A stretch of DNA of 64,000 nucleotides from Pseudomonas sp. R84 (GCF_009834515.1 NZ_CP019426.1:1105501-1169500), one strand, 5' to 3'; shown: positions 20,610 through 28,771, numbered from the stretch's first letter. A program made the numbers and translations. Notes: generated from the sequence alone by a model not told the origin.

Positions 20610-20700
20610 TGTAGGAGTGAGCCTGCTCGCGATAGCGGTGTACTGGTCAACATATGAGTCGACTGATACACCGCTATCGCGAGCAGGCTCACTCCTACAG
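20610..20700. repeat. REP inverted pair, type II
   Basis: TGTAGGAGTGAGCCTGCTCG and its complement with mirrored GATAGCGGTG extensions, between convergent trxB and the HopJ-like gene. Confidence 0.9.
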
Positions 20701-20720
20701 GGGGGGCGTTGCAGCTGGGA

Positions 20721-21059
20721 TCAGCGGCGGGTCAGGGGTTGGGCGGTGAATTTGACGCCGGCCAGACCGTGCTGGATCAACGCACGGATGTTGCCGTGAT
20801 CGCTGCCCTCTGGCGTTGCGACCACCGAGCGGTAATGCTCACCAAACGCCAACAGCGCTTCTTCATCGCTCAGACCTTCCAGCAGCGCCAGACCCAAGGT
20901 CTTGCACGAACCTTCGTTCTGCCCGGCGGCGTTTTCCACGCCACCGTTGCTGAAAGCCTGCGGCTGGTAGTCGTAACCGGCGGCGATGAAGGCCAGGGTG
21001 TCGGCGAAAGCGTGGTCGCCGCTGTTGAGGCTGGCGCGCAGGGTGTTCAGGTCACTCAT
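20721..21059 (-). CDS. HopJ family protein
   Basis: A 112-residue acidic protein (MSDLNTLRASLNSGDHAFAD..., GYDYQPQAFSNG, NEGSCKTLGLALLEGLSDEEALLAFGEHYRSV around residues 48-85). It matches the HopJ family, named for a predicted type III effector. The family is widespread in bacteria without such secretion and no virulence use should be read from the name. It overlaps the upstream DUF1244 gene by 8 bases, so the two are translationally coupled; AAAGGAAAAACCC precedes the ATG. Confidence 0.88.
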   Translation of the reverse strand: MSDLNTLRASLNSGDHAFADTLAFIAAGYDYQPQAFSNGGVENAAGQNEGSCKTLGLALLEGLSDEEALLAFGEHYRSVVATPEGSDHGNIRALIQHGLAGVKFTAQPLTRR

Positions 21060-21345
21060 GGGTTTTTCCTTTGGCGAACGCGGCTTGTTGCTCGGCGTTG
21101 GCTTCTTGCTGAAATTGGGCTTTCCACTCGGCGTACGGCATGCCGTAAATCACCTCGCGGGCGTCATCGAGGCTGACCTCGATCTGGCGCTCGTCGGCTT
21201 CGGCCTTGTACCACTTCGACAGGCAGTTGCGGCAGAACCCGGCGAGGTTCATCAGGTCGATGTTCTGTACGTCCTTGCGGCTGTCCAGGTGGGCGACCAG
21301 CCGGCGGAAAGCGGCGGCTTCGAGTTCGAGGCGTTGTTGATCAGT
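21052..21345 (-). CDS. DUF1244 protein
   Basis: A 97-residue protein of the DUF1244 (SMc04008-like) family. Landmarks: MTDQQRLELEAAAFRRL, NIDLMNLAGFCRNCLSKWY with a Cys-x-x-Cys pair, and EVIYGMPYAEWKA. Function is unknown; the CxxC may bind metal. The ATG at 21345 gives the family start, although the frame stays open a little further. Co-transcribed with the HopJ-like gene. Confidence 0.88.
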   Translation of the reverse strand, partial: TDQQRLELEAAAFRRLVAHLDSRKDVQNIDLMNLAGFCRNCLSKWYKAEADERQIEVSLDDAREVIYGMPYAEWKAQFQQEANAEQQAAFAKGKTHE

Positions 21346-21365
21346 CATGGGGGTCTCTGCGAGAC

Positions 21366-21450
21366 AGCTTTGAGCGGCAAGCTTCAAGCTGCAAGATTGG
21401 ATCGGGGTCGGCCGTTAGCTTACCGCTTGCAGCTCGAAGCTTGAAGCTCA
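21366..21450. repeat. Inverted repeat of the AGCTTCAAGCT type
   Basis: GCGGCAAGCTTCAAGCTGCA near 21371 and CTTGCAGCTCGAAGCTTGAA near 21426 face each other across about 35 bases. It is a fourth repeat family in the window, between folX and the DUF1244 gene. Confidence 0.7.
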
Positions 21451-21819
21451 GCGGCTAGCCGCGAGCGTGATCGACACCGACTCGGCAAACCTCAGCGCAT
21501 GTGGCTTGTCGACTTCGACTTCGGCGTACAGTACCGAACCGTTGCTCATCACCAGATCGAGCAATTCCTGCGTCAGGCGTTCTAGCAGGGCAAAGCGGTT
21601 GCCTTCGACGTGGGCGATGATCGCTTTGGTGATCGTGCGGTAGTTCAGTGCGTGATCAATGTCGTTGTCACGCACCGCTTCCTGCGCGGCGTACAGAATG
21701 GTCAGGTTGATCAGCACATCCTGCTTGTTGAGGATTTCGTCCTCGTTGATCCCGATAAAGGTGCGCAAGCGCAGATCCTTGACCCGGATGCGCGCCATTC
21801 CCGGCTGAAGTTGTGGCAT
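21448..21819 (-). CDS. folX: Dihydroneopterin triphosphate 2'-epimerase
   Basis: A 123-residue tunnelling-fold enzyme of the FolB/FolX family. The landmarks [27 protein letters not shown] and [14 protein letters not shown] fit FolX, which turns dihydroneopterin triphosphate into the monapterin form. It sits directly behind folE with folM upstream, the gene set for tetrahydromonapterin, which in Pseudomonas serves phenylalanine hydroxylase. It begins one base after the folE stop, with GGAGCAAGTAA before ATG. Confidence 0.92.
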   Translation of the reverse strand: MPQLQPGMARIRVKDLRLRTFIGINEDEILNKQDVLINLTILYAAQEAVRDNDIDHALNYRTITKAIIAHVEGNRFALLERLTQELLDLVMSNGSVLYAEVEVDKPHALRFAESVSITLAASR

Positions 21820-22380
21820 TTACTTGCTCCGTCCAATCAATTGCAGGAACTCCTGGCGGGTGTTACTCGACTCGCGGAACGCGCCGAGCATGACCGAGGT
21901 GTTCATGGTCGAATTCTGTTTTTCGACACCGCGCATCATCATGCACATGTGTCTGGCCTCGATGACGACGGCGACGCCGGCAGCATCGGTGACCTGTTGC
22001 ACCGCATCGGCAATTTGCCGGGTGAGGTTTTCCTGAATCTGCAGGCGCCGCGCGAACATGTCCACCAGTCGCGCGATTTTCGACAGGCCCAGTACCTTGC
22101 CTGTCGGAATATAAGCCACATGGGCCTTGCCGATGAAGGGCAACAGGTGATGTTCGCACAATGAGTACAGTTCGATGTCGGCGACGATGATCATCTCGTC
22201 GCTGTCCGAGGCAAACAGCGCGCCATTGACGATCTCGTCGACGCTTTGCTCATAGCCGTGACACAGGTATTGCATGGCCTTGGCTGCACGCACTGGCGTA
22301 TCGAGCAATCCTTCACGGTCGGGATTTTCACCGAGACCGATAAGGATTTCGCGGTAATTTTCGGGCAGTGAGCGGGTCAT
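21820..22380 (-). CDS. folE: GTP cyclohydrolase I
   Basis: A 186-residue FolE1 enzyme that opens GTP to dihydroneopterin triphosphate. Zinc ligands are visible in [10 protein letters not shown] and in [11 protein letters not shown]. The active-site stretch [19 protein letters not shown] is also present. The gene is between folM and folX. In P. putida folE is reported to be light-induced through PplR regulators (from memory of that literature), which is notable because a PplR-like and a LOV gene lie 2-4 kb away. Confidence 0.96.
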   Translation of the reverse strand: MTRSLPENYREILIGLGENPDREGLLDTPVRAAKAMQYLCHGYEQSVDEIVNGALFASDSDEMIIVADIELYSLCEHHLLPFIGKAHVAYIPTGKVLGLSKIARLVDMFARRLQIQENLTRQIADAVQQVTDAAGVAVVIEARHMCMMMRGVEKQNSTMNTSVMLGAFRESSNTRQEFLQLIGRSK

Positions 22381-22401
22381 GGACTTCCTCGCAGGCAGGC
22401 G

Positions 22402-23112
22402 TTATTTGACGTGCCTTCCGCCGTTGACGGTCAGGGTTGTCCCGGTGACATAAGGATTTTCGAGCAGGTAGCGCAGGCTCTGATAGATCACTTCGCTGCC
22501 CGGTTCGATGCCCAGCGCGGATTTGGCCAGGGCCTTGGCGCGGTAGGCTGCGTCGTCGTCGGCATTGAACAATAGCAGGGCCGGGGCGATGCCGTTGACC
22601 TTGATTGCCGGCGCATAGCGTGCTGCGAAGGACAGGGTCAGGCTGTCGAGTCCGGCCTTGGTCGCGCAATAGCCGATGTGCTTGCTGCTGCCTTTGCGGG
22701 TGACATCGTCGCTGATGTGGATGATGTCGGCGGGTGTCGAGCGCTTTAGCAACTCACCGCAGTGCAGGTTGATCAGGTACGGCGCGAGCATGTGCAGATT
22801 GAACATGCGCGTGAAGGCTTCGGCCTCGCTGTCCGGGGTTTCGGCCAGCCATTCGGAGGCGTTGTGCACGATGGCGCGCAGGCTTTCGCTGTGGTTTTTC
22901 AGTGTTTCGATGAAGGCGAGAATCCCGGCTTCGCTGGAGAAATCGGCGAACAGGCCGATGGCGCCCAGATCGCGCAGTGTCTGCACGCCGGGGCGTTCGC
23001 TGCGGTAGGTGAAGATGACGCGATAGCCTTCTTCGAGTAACCGCTGCGCGCAATGCAGACCGACACGCTGGCCGGCACCGGTGATGAGGATCGGGGCTGC
23101 GGAATTTGGCAT
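22402..23112 (-). CDS. folM: Dihydromonapterin reductase FolM
   Basis: A 236-residue short-chain dehydrogenase. The nucleotide-binding stretch is ITGAGQRVGLH with an Arg after the glycines, typical of pteridine reductases rather than standard SDRs. The active-site Tyr-Lys is in GYCATKAGLDSL, and it ends TLTVNGGRHVK. It reduces dihydromonapterin to tetrahydromonapterin with NADPH. The ATG at 23112 gives the family start; a frame from 23139 adds nine unlikely residues. It leads the folM-folE-folX operon. Confidence 0.92.
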   Translation of the reverse strand: MPNSAAPILITGAGQRVGLHCAQRLLEEGYRVIFTYRSERPGVQTLRDLGAIGLFADFSSEAGILAFIETLKNHSESLRAIVHNASEWLAETPDSEAEAFTRMFNLHMLAPYLINLHCGELLKRSTPADIIHISDDVTRKGSSKHIGYCATKAGLDSLTLSFAARYAPAIKVNGIAPALLLFNADDDAAYRAKALAKSALGIEPGSEVIYQSLRYLLENPYVTGTTLTVNGGRHVK

Positions 23113-23165
23113 GAACGGCTCGCATCGCGGTGGGAGCAAAAACTATAACAGCGACGAGCCTGAAA

Positions 23166-23247
23166 AGATCGCAGCCTGCGGCAGCTCCTACCCCGGTCTG
23201 TATTCAGTCCTGTAGGAGCTGTCGAGTGCAACGAGGCTGCGATCTTT
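23166..23247. repeat. REP inverted pair, type I, with one divergent arm
   Basis: The left arm is GATCGCAGCCTGCGGCAGCT. The right arm is GTAGGAGCTGTCGAGTGCAA followed by CGAGGCTGCGATC, whose inner hairpin differs from the usual arm. Confidence 0.8.
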
Positions 23248-23812
23248 AATGTTTTTGAGGTGTCGCCGAAACAGGCAGGCGCACCGGCGTGCTGTTCAGC
23301 CAGTTCGCCAGCAGGCGCGTCGACAGCGGAATAAAGAAGTAAACCATCAACGGTGTCAGGCACGCCGTGCTGATCAACACACGCGGCAACAAACTCATGT
23401 CAGCGAGCAACGGGCCGAGGACAAAGTTGAACAGCAGCGACACCGGAAAGAACGCCAGCCAGATCGCGACAGCCTGCTTCCAGCGCGGTGGACGCTGACC
23501 GGCCGCGCCGAACCAGCCTTCGATACCGCTGACCCGATGCTCTTTCGGATGGGCGAAGAGATCGCTGCCACGGCTCAGCCACGCGGTGCGCGATGCCGAG
23601 TATTCCCACGCATGCAGCGTCTGTTCATCGACGAAACGGAAAATGATTTGAAACTCGTTATCACCGGGCGGCGGAGCGAGCACGCCAGAGCCGAGGTAAC
23701 CGGGGAAGTCAGTGGCCAGTTGTTCGCCTTCGCGCAGCCAGGCGATCAAATCCTGATAACGGCCGTCGGCGACGCGACGGGCAACCATCAGCGTGACGGG
23801 GGAAGTAGACAT
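23246..23812 (-). CDS. Antibiotic-biosynthesis-monooxygenase-domain membrane protein
   Basis: A 188-residue protein: an N-terminal ABM/ferredoxin-like domain (VTLMVARRVADGRYQDLIAW, FVDEQTLHAWEYSASRTAWL) followed by two hydrophobic helices (AVAIWLAFFPVSLLFNFVLG and a second near residue 145). This arrangement is a common Pseudomonas protein of unknown substrate. The ATG at 23812 is preceded by GGAGATACAAA; the frame is open further upstream without support. It stands alone between the fol genes and the MerR regulator. Confidence 0.85.
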   Translation of the reverse strand: MSTSPVTLMVARRVADGRYQDLIAWLREGEQLATDFPGYLGSGVLAPPPGDNEFQIIFRFVDEQTLHAWEYSASRTAWLSRGSDLFAHPKEHRVSGIEGWFGAAGQRPPRWKQAVAIWLAFFPVSLLFNFVLGPLLADMSLLPRVLISTACLTPLMVYFFIPLSTRLLANWLNSTPVRLPVSATPQKH

Positions 23813-24025
23813 TTTGTATCTCCGTATTTCGAGTGCGTCACTCCGGGTAGGAATTTCGCCTGACGCAGGGCCGGGGTAGAGGCCTGCGTTTTTCAACAAG
23901 CAAGGATTATTCCGGTTTTTCACGATTAAACCAGCGACTTTCGTCGCATTTCATCACTTGAACCCCATCGGGGCATAAGCGTTAGAATGGGATCCAATTG
24001 AACCGACATGGAAGTTGAACGCCAT

Positions 24026-24985
24026 ATGCCTGTCATCACGGACGCAAACCCCGCTACGCAGGCCTCTGTTGCGCTCGAACGCGCTGATCTGTTCCCGATC
24101 CGTGAGGTCGCACGTCTGACAGGCGTCAACCCGGTGACCTTGCGCGCCTGGGAGCGACGCTATGGTTTGATTCAGCCGACACGCACTGAAAGTGGACATC
24201 GACTCTATTCGATGACCGATATCGAGCGCGTGCGCAGCATCGTCGACTGGATTGATCGCGGTGTTGCCGTGAGCAAGGTCGGCAAGATCCTCGCCAAGAC
24301 CGAACCGATGAAAGTGCTCGCGCACATCATCCCGGATGATCTGGTGCAGGCCGATTACCTGCAATGGCAGGAGCAGATCCAGCAGGCGGTCAGTGCGTTC
24401 GACGACCAGCAACTGGATCGCGTCTATGGGCAGATATTTTCTTCTTACGCGTTGCCGGTGGTGTTTCAGGACATCCTCATGCCGTTGTGGCTGCAATTGT
24501 TGCAGCGCCAAGAGGCTTTCGGGCAAACCAGCGAGTGGCTGTTCTTCGATGGATTCCTGCGCGCGCGCGTATTGCAGCGGATTGTCATGCTGCGCGGCAC
24601 GCAACCGCGCCGGGTGGTCGTCAGTGCGCTGGCCGGGCAGTGTCGGGAGCTGGAATTGCTGGTGGCGGCGTTGTTTCTCAGCGACAGCAATGCCGGTGTT
24701 CGGGTGCTGACGACAGGTCAGCCGTTCGATGAGCTGACGCTGGTGTGCGAAAAGATCAAACCTGATGCGCTCGTGCTGTTTTCCAATCACGCGCCCAGCG
24801 CCGAATTACCTCGGCGTCTGAACCGGCTGGCGTTAAGCCTCGATTGTCAGTTGATGCTGGCGGGCGATGCTTCAGATCTGGCGCAGGACAGCCTGGCTGG
24901 CTCCTCTGTTGCCTGTCTGGGCAATGAAGGGGCGAACATGCGTCAGCGCATGTTGCAGTTTCTCGCCGGCAATCTGGATACCTGA
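24026..24985 (+). CDS. MerR-family regulator, LitR/PplR-like (class II, no B12 motif)
   Basis: About 319 residues. N-terminal MerR helix-turn-helix (FPIREVARLTGVNPVTLRAWERRYGL) then a CarH/LitR-like effector part (helical bundle, about 100-190, and a Rossmann-like domain). The residues that hold cobalamin in CarH appear lost: the usual Glu-His of the bundle reads SEWLFFDG, and the lower-ligand His motif reads GQCRELELL. This fits class II LitR proteins (P. putida PplR), which partner LOV photoreceptors; a LOV gene lies 0.7 kb downstream. The ATG at 24026 has GGAAG upstream; one at 24008 is also possible. Confidence 0.85.
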   Translation: MPVITDANPATQASVALERADLFPIREVARLTGVNPVTLRAWERRYGLIQPTRTESGHRLYSMTDIERVRSIVDWIDRGVAVSKVGKILAKTEPMKVLAHIIPDDLVQADYLQWQEQIQQAVSAFDDQQLDRVYGQIFSSYALPVVFQDILMPLWLQLLQRQEAFGQTSEWLFFDGFLRARVLQRIVMLRGTQPRRVVVSALAGQCRELELLVAALFLSDSNAGVRVLTTGQPFDELTLVCEKIKPDALVLFSNHAPSAELPRRLNRLALSLDCQLMLAGDASDLAQDSLAGSSVACLGNEGANMRQRMLQFLAGNLDT

Positions 24986-24988
24986 AAC

Positions 24989-25594
24989 TCAGGTGTGAAG
25001 GGCAGGATGCGTCAGGCGATGTTGCTGCAGGATGAACTGGCGCAGGCGTTCGGTTTCGTCGGTGTCGGTCTGGCTCAGTTCGTAGGCGTAGAAACCACTT
25101 TCGGTTTCCCGTTCGAAATTGCCGCGCAATGAAATCCGCTCGTAACCCGATGGGCTGAACCACAGAGCAAAATGCTTGGGCGGTTTGGTCTTGTTGCGCA
25201 CTTCCAGTAGCACACCTTTGTGCGAAACCTCGTGGACCCACAACGTGCCCGGCTGACCTTTGGCGTTTTCCAGGGCTACTGGCTCTTCGAGCGTCAACCG
25301 CCATGGCCGCACCATCGGGCCGTCTTCATAAATGCTTGGTACGCCAAGGCGCAGATGCAGCGCGTGAAACTCGTCCTCCACCAGATGCAACGGGAATGTC
25401 ATTTGCTGATTTTCGAAGTTGGCCTGAATGGTCACTTGCTCGTGAGCGGCCAGGCGTGTGAGCAAATCACGGATCTGCGAACCGCCGTTAACCAGCAGAC
25501 TCGACGTCGCATCCCGCACGTTCAGTTGCGGGTTGTGCTGCATGGTCTGGATGAAATCCAGCTCATCCTGAGTGAGGAGGGCGTCGCGCTGCAT
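24989..25594 (-). CDS. PilZ-like (YcgR-type) protein
   Basis: About 201 residues from the ATG at 25594. An N-terminal flagellar-brake-like domain (TQDELDFIQ..., VTIQANFENQQMTFPLHLVEDEFHALHLRLG) precedes a C-terminal PilZ-like barrel (RPWRLTLEEPVALEN, VHEVSHKGVLLEV). The c-di-GMP signature is degenerate: no RxxxR, and EVSHKG in place of (D/N)xSxxG, so nucleotide binding is doubtful. A TTG start at 25648 is possible but weaker. It is convergent with the LitR-like gene and follows the LOV gene on the same strand. Confidence 0.72.
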   Translation of the reverse strand: MQRDALLTQDELDFIQTMQHNPQLNVRDATSSLLVNGGSQIRDLLTRLAAHEQVTIQANFENQQMTFPLHLVEDEFHALHLRLGVPSIYEDGPMVRPWRLTLEEPVALENAKGQPGTLWVHEVSHKGVLLEVRNKTKPPKHFALWFSPSGYERISLRGNFERETESGFYAYELSQTDTDETERLRQFILQQHRLTHPALHT

Positions 25595-25621
25595 GGCTAA
25601 CTCGAAAGATATAGATACAAA

Positions 25622-25646
25622 GTCATTGGTGATTGTAGTTAATGAC
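25622..25646. promoter_or_regulatory. Candidate operator upstream of the PilZ-like gene
   Basis: GTCATT and AATGAC face each other across 13 bases, and the same stretch holds a TACA...TGTA pair with 14 bases between. The latter resembles the reported PplR1 site (TRTACA-N12-TGTAYA, from memory) but with longer spacing. It lies 28-52 bases before the ATG at 25594. No second copy was found near the LOV or MerR gene. Confidence 0.3.
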
Positions 25647-25666
25647 AATTAGTTCGCTGTTTTGTT

Positions 25667-26125
25667 TTAACCGTTTGTCGCTTTCAACAACGCCAGTTCC
25701 GCTTCAAGGGCCGCGACCTTTGCTTCCAACAGCGCCACGCGCTGCTGGGCCTTGACCTGAACAGTCACGTCCTTCTGCACACCCACAAAATAAGTCAGCC
25801 CGTCATCGGCGTTTTTTACCGTTGAAAGCGACAGTTCATTCCAGAACGGCGTGCCATCCTTGCGGTAGTTGCGCAGGATTTCCCGGCACGATCCGTTGTT
25901 GCGCAATACATTGCGAATCAGCTCCAGGCTCTCCTGGTCACGGTCTCCGGCCTGCAGAAAGCGGCAATCCTGGTAGAGGATCTCTTCGCTGGTGTAGCCG
26001 GTCAGTCGTTCAAAAGCCGGGTTCACATAAATCAGGATATTGTCCTGCTCACCTTCCTTCTCTGCGACCACGATCCCGTCGTTCGACGCATTGATCACCA
26101 TTTGCAGCAGGCTGGCGTTGATCAT
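25667..26125 (-). CDS. Short LOV blue-light photoreceptor
   Basis: A 152-residue single-domain LOV protein closely resembling P. putida PpSB1-LOV as I recall it (start MINASLLQMVINASNDGIVV). The photoactive Cys54 is in YQDCRFLQAGDRDQ, the LOV form of GxNCRFLQ, and is followed by NYRKDGTPFWNELS and the C-terminal beta strand YFVGVQKDVT. The last 25 residues form a predicted dimerising coiled coil (VALLEAKVAALEAELALLKA). With no output domain, it must signal through a partner; the nearby LitR/PplR-like MerR is the obvious candidate. Confidence 0.93.
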   Translation of the reverse strand: MINASLLQMVINASNDGIVVAEKEGEQDNILIYVNPAFERLTGYTSEEILYQDCRFLQAGDRDQESLELIRNVLRNNGSCREILRNYRKDGTPFWNELSLSTVKNADDGLTYFVGVQKDVTVQVKAQQRVALLEAKVAALEAELALLKATNG

Positions 26126-26279
26126 CTTTGAATTCTTTCAGAGTTGTCAGTGGCTCGCATTCTAGAAGAACCGCAGGCGCTGTCTACTGGCCATTACCGT
26201 CAATTGAGATCCAGTCGCAGCATTGCGTTTGAGGCTGTTACTATCGCCGCTCTTTTTTTCCAGTTTCAGGATCAGATTG

Positions 26280-26735
26280 ATGAAAGTCGCCATCCTCTCC
26301 GGTTCGGTCTACGGCACCGCCGAAGAAGTCGCCCGTCACGCCGAGAACCTGTTGAAAGCCGCTGGCTTTGAAACCTTTTACAATTCGCGCGCCAGCCTGG
26401 CAGACATTCAAGCGTTCGGCCCTGAGGCGTTTCTCGCAGTGACGTCGACCACCGGCATGGGTGAATTGCCCGACAACCTGATGCCGCTGTATTCGGCGAT
26501 TCGCGACCAGTTGCCGGCGGCGTGGCGTGGCTTGCCGGGCGCAGTGATTGCCTTGGGCGACGCCAGTTACGGCGACACCTTCTGCGGCGGTGGCGAGCAA
26601 ATGCGTGAACTGTTCAGCGAACTGGGCGTGCGCGAAGTGCAGGACATGCTGCGCATCGACGCCAGTGAAAGTGTCACTCCGGAAACCGACGCCGAACCGT
26701 GGCTGGCGCAGTTGGTCGACACGCTCAAGGGCTGA
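26280..26735 (+). CDS. Flavodoxin (YqcA/MioC type)
   Basis: A 151-residue FMN electron carrier. It starts MKVAILSGSVYGTAEEVARH with the phosphate loop SGSVYGTAEE, followed by TSTTGMGELPDNL and ALGDASYGDTFCGGG around the FMN. The ATG at 26280 has AGGATCAGATTG upstream. Its redox partner is not evident. The stop overlaps the convergent LysR gene by 11 bases. Confidence 0.93.
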   Translation: MKVAILSGSVYGTAEEVARHAENLLKAAGFETFYNSRASLADIQAFGPEAFLAVTSTTGMGELPDNLMPLYSAIRDQLPAAWRGLPGAVIALGDASYGDTFCGGGEQMRELFSELGVREVQDMLRIDASESVTPETDAEPWLAQLVDTLKG

Positions 26736-27612
26736 TCGCCCGCTCGCGCAGCAAGCTTAGCCATGCCTGTGCGGCTTTTGACAGATAGGCGCCGCGACGC
26801 CAGATGAAAGCGATATCCCAGCGCAGATAATCCGGCGCGCGCAAGGCCAGGCGTACCACGCCTGGCCGCACCAGCCCGCGTGCGACCACGCTGGGCAACA
26901 GCACCACGCCTTGCCCGGCGGCCACCAACGCCGCGAGAAAATCCGCCTGACCGCTGCGTCCGCCTTCCTTCGGCGTGAAACCCAATTGCTGGCATGCCTG
27001 CAGCAAGCGGTCGTTGAGCACGAAACTGCGCTGATAGAGCAGAAACGGCGTCTCGGCCAATTCCTCCAGACCAATCTCGCCGCGATCGGCCAGCGGATGA
27101 TCCACTGGCAGCAGGGCGTCAAGTTGCTCATCGCAAAATGGCTGACAGTCGAACTGTGGATTCTTGGGCAACAGACTGCCGCCCAATTCCAGTTCCCCGC
27201 TCAGCACAGCCTGCTCGATATTGCGGCTACCGCCCTCGAGCAACTGGATGCTGATATTCGGATAGCGCCGCCGGTATTCAGCAAACAGTTTGGCGAATAG
27301 CGCGTCGCTGCCGAGTAATGGCAGGCCGAGGCGCAGCTCTCCACGTGCCATATGACTGAGGTCGTCCAGCTCCGCGAGCAGTTCGTTGCGCAAACGCAGC
27401 ATGCCCTCGGCCCGTTGCAGTACCACGCTGCCCGCGGCGGTCAGACGCAATTGCGAGCCGAGCCGTTCGAGCAAGGGGGTGCCGAGACTCTGCTCCAGTT
27501 GCGCGATCTGTTTGCTGACGGCTGACTGGCTGATGTGCAGGGTTTTCGCTGCTTGGGTGAAACCGCCCTGATGCATGACTTCGACAAAACTGCGCAGCTG
27601 TTTGAATTCCAT
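26725..27612 (-). CDS. LysR-family regulator (CidR-like)
   Basis: A 295-residue LysR protein: N-terminal winged helix (MEFKQLRSFVEVMHQGGFTQAAKTLHISQSAVSKQIAQLE; landmark SQSAVSKQIAQLE) and periplasmic-binding-like effector domain. It diverges from the cidA-lrgB pair with 96 bases between, the arrangement of CidR, so it most likely activates that pair. A palindrome with LysR spacing sits directly before its own start. Confidence 0.9.
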   Translation of the reverse strand: MEFKQLRSFVEVMHQGGFTQAAKTLHISQSAVSKQIAQLEQSLGTPLLERLGSQLRLTAAGSVVLQRAEGMLRLRNELLAELDDLSHMARGELRLGLPLLGSDALFAKLFAEYRRRYPNISIQLLEGGSRNIEQAVLSGELELGGSLLPKNPQFDCQPFCDEQLDALLPVDHPLADRGEIGLEELAETPFLLYQRSFVLNDRLLQACQQLGFTPKEGGRSGQADFLAALVAAGQGVVLLPSVVARGLVRPGVVRLALRAPDYLRWDIAFIWRRGAYLSKAAQAWLSLLRERAISP

Positions 27613-27618
27613 GGCCTG

Positions 27619-27633
27619 ATTCCATTATGGAAT
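27619..27633. promoter_or_regulatory. LysR-type operator between the regulator and cidA
   Basis: ATTCCATTATGGAAT is a perfect palindrome with the T-N11-A pattern of LysR boxes. It begins 7 bases upstream of the regulator ATG and about 75 bases before cidA. It could serve autorepression and activation of the divergent operon. Confidence 0.6.
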
Positions 27634-27708
27634 GAGTTTGAGTCTAACAATTCGCTTCGGGGATGGCAGGTCACTTCGTAAAATAGGCTTCTGTAAGGAG
27701 CCAACCTC

Positions 27709-28095
27709 ATGAACGCCGCCCGCTTCAAACAACTTTCCCGTCTCTTCGTAGAACTCGCCGTGTTACTCGGTCTCTACCTGCTCGGCTGCCAACTCGCCGC
27801 ATGGCTAGCCTGGCCGATTCCCGGCGGCGTGATCGGCATGGCGCTGTTGCTGCTGGCGTTTGCCTTTGGCTGGGTCAAACCGGCAGCCCTGCAATTGGGC
27901 GCAGGATTGCTGATGGCCGAGATGCTGTTGTTCTTTATCCCGGCGTTGATGAGTCTGCTCGATTACGGCGCGTTGCTGCGCAATGACGGCTGGCGGATTT
28001 TGCTGGTGATCGCCGCCAGCACCTTGATGGTGATGCTGGTCACTGCGTTCACCGTGGAACTGGCCGTACGCGTGAGGCGCTCCCATGAAGATTGA
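27709..28095 (+). CDS. CidA/LrgA family membrane protein
   Basis: A 128-residue holin-like protein with four hydrophobic segments (LAVLLGLYLLGCQLAAWL, MALLLLAFAFGW, LLMAEMLLFFIPALMSLLDYG, LLVIAASTLMVMLVTAFTVEL as landmarks). Members help control murein hydrolase activity or export of by-products of overflow metabolism. Its end overlaps the start of the LrgB gene by 11 bases. TAAGGAGCCAACCTC precedes the ATG. Confidence 0.9.
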   Translation: MNAARFKQLSRLFVELAVLLGLYLLGCQLAAWLAWPIPGGVIGMALLLLAFAFGWVKPAALQLGAGLLMAEMLLFFIPALMSLLDYGALLRNDGWRILLVIAASTLMVMLVTAFTVELAVRVRRSHED

Positions 28096-28771
28096 ATGGA
28101 TGCCGATGTTCTGGCTCGCCTTCACCTTGCTGGCGTACCTGTTCAGCCGCTGGATTTATCGGCGCACCGGTCGCTACGTATTGTCTCCACTGATTCTGGT
28201 GCCGGCCTTGCTGCTGGCGCTCGCCGTGCCGCTGCACACTGCGTATGCCGAGTATTCGAGCAACACCCACTGGCTGATGCTGGTGCTGGGCCCGGTGACC
28301 GTCGCGTTCGCCGTGCCGATCTGGCAGCAACGCCGATTGTTGACGCGGCACTGGTCGGCATTGATGCTGGGCATGGTTGCCGGCAGTGCGGCTTCAATTG
28401 GTACTTCATTCGGATTGGCCAAGGCGTTGGCGCTGGACAGTTCGGTGACGATGTCGCTGGTGCCGCGCTCGATCACCACACCGTTCGCTATGCCGCTGGC
28501 ACAGAACCTGGGTGGCGTGCCGGAACTGACGGCGGTCTTTGTAATGTTCACCGGCGTGTTCGGTGCGATGCTCGGCGGCGTGCTCTTGAAGTGGTTGCCG
28601 TTGCGCAGTGCCTTGGCGCGCGGTGCGCTGTTCGGGGTTGGCGCGCACGGTGCTGGCGTCAGCCGCGCCCATGAAGTAGGGGGCGAAGAAGGCTCTGTCG
28701 CCGGGCTGGTGATGGTATTGACCGGTCTGCTCAATCTGTTTGCCGCGCCTTTGTTGGCGTCGTGGCTTTGA
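28085..28771 (+). CDS. LrgB/CidB family membrane protein
   Basis: A 228-residue membrane protein with about six to seven helices. The family core reads LVPRSITTPFAMPLAQNLGG, then VFGAMLGGVLLKWL and LFGVGAHGAGVSRAHEVGGEEGSVAGL (landmark GAHGAGVSRAHEVG). It partners the overlapping CidA-type protein and is expected to be switched on by the divergent LysR regulator. Confidence 0.92.
   Translation: MKIEWMPMFWLAFTLLAYLFSRWIYRRTGRYVLSPLILVPALLLALAVPLHTAYAEYSSNTHWLMLVLGPVTVAFAVPIWQQRRLLTRHWSALMLGMVAGSAASIGTSFGLAKALALDSSVTMSLVPRSITTPFAMPLAQNLGGVPELTAVFVMFTGVFGAMLGGVLLKWLPLRSALARGALFGVGAHGAGVSRAHEVGGEEGSVAGLVMVLTGLLNLFAAPLLASWL

Noticed and set aside
20721..21059. A type III effector and hence a pathogenicity locus
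   Set aside because: The HopJ family is widespread in non-pathogens; no secretion genes, hrp box or other effectors are nearby.
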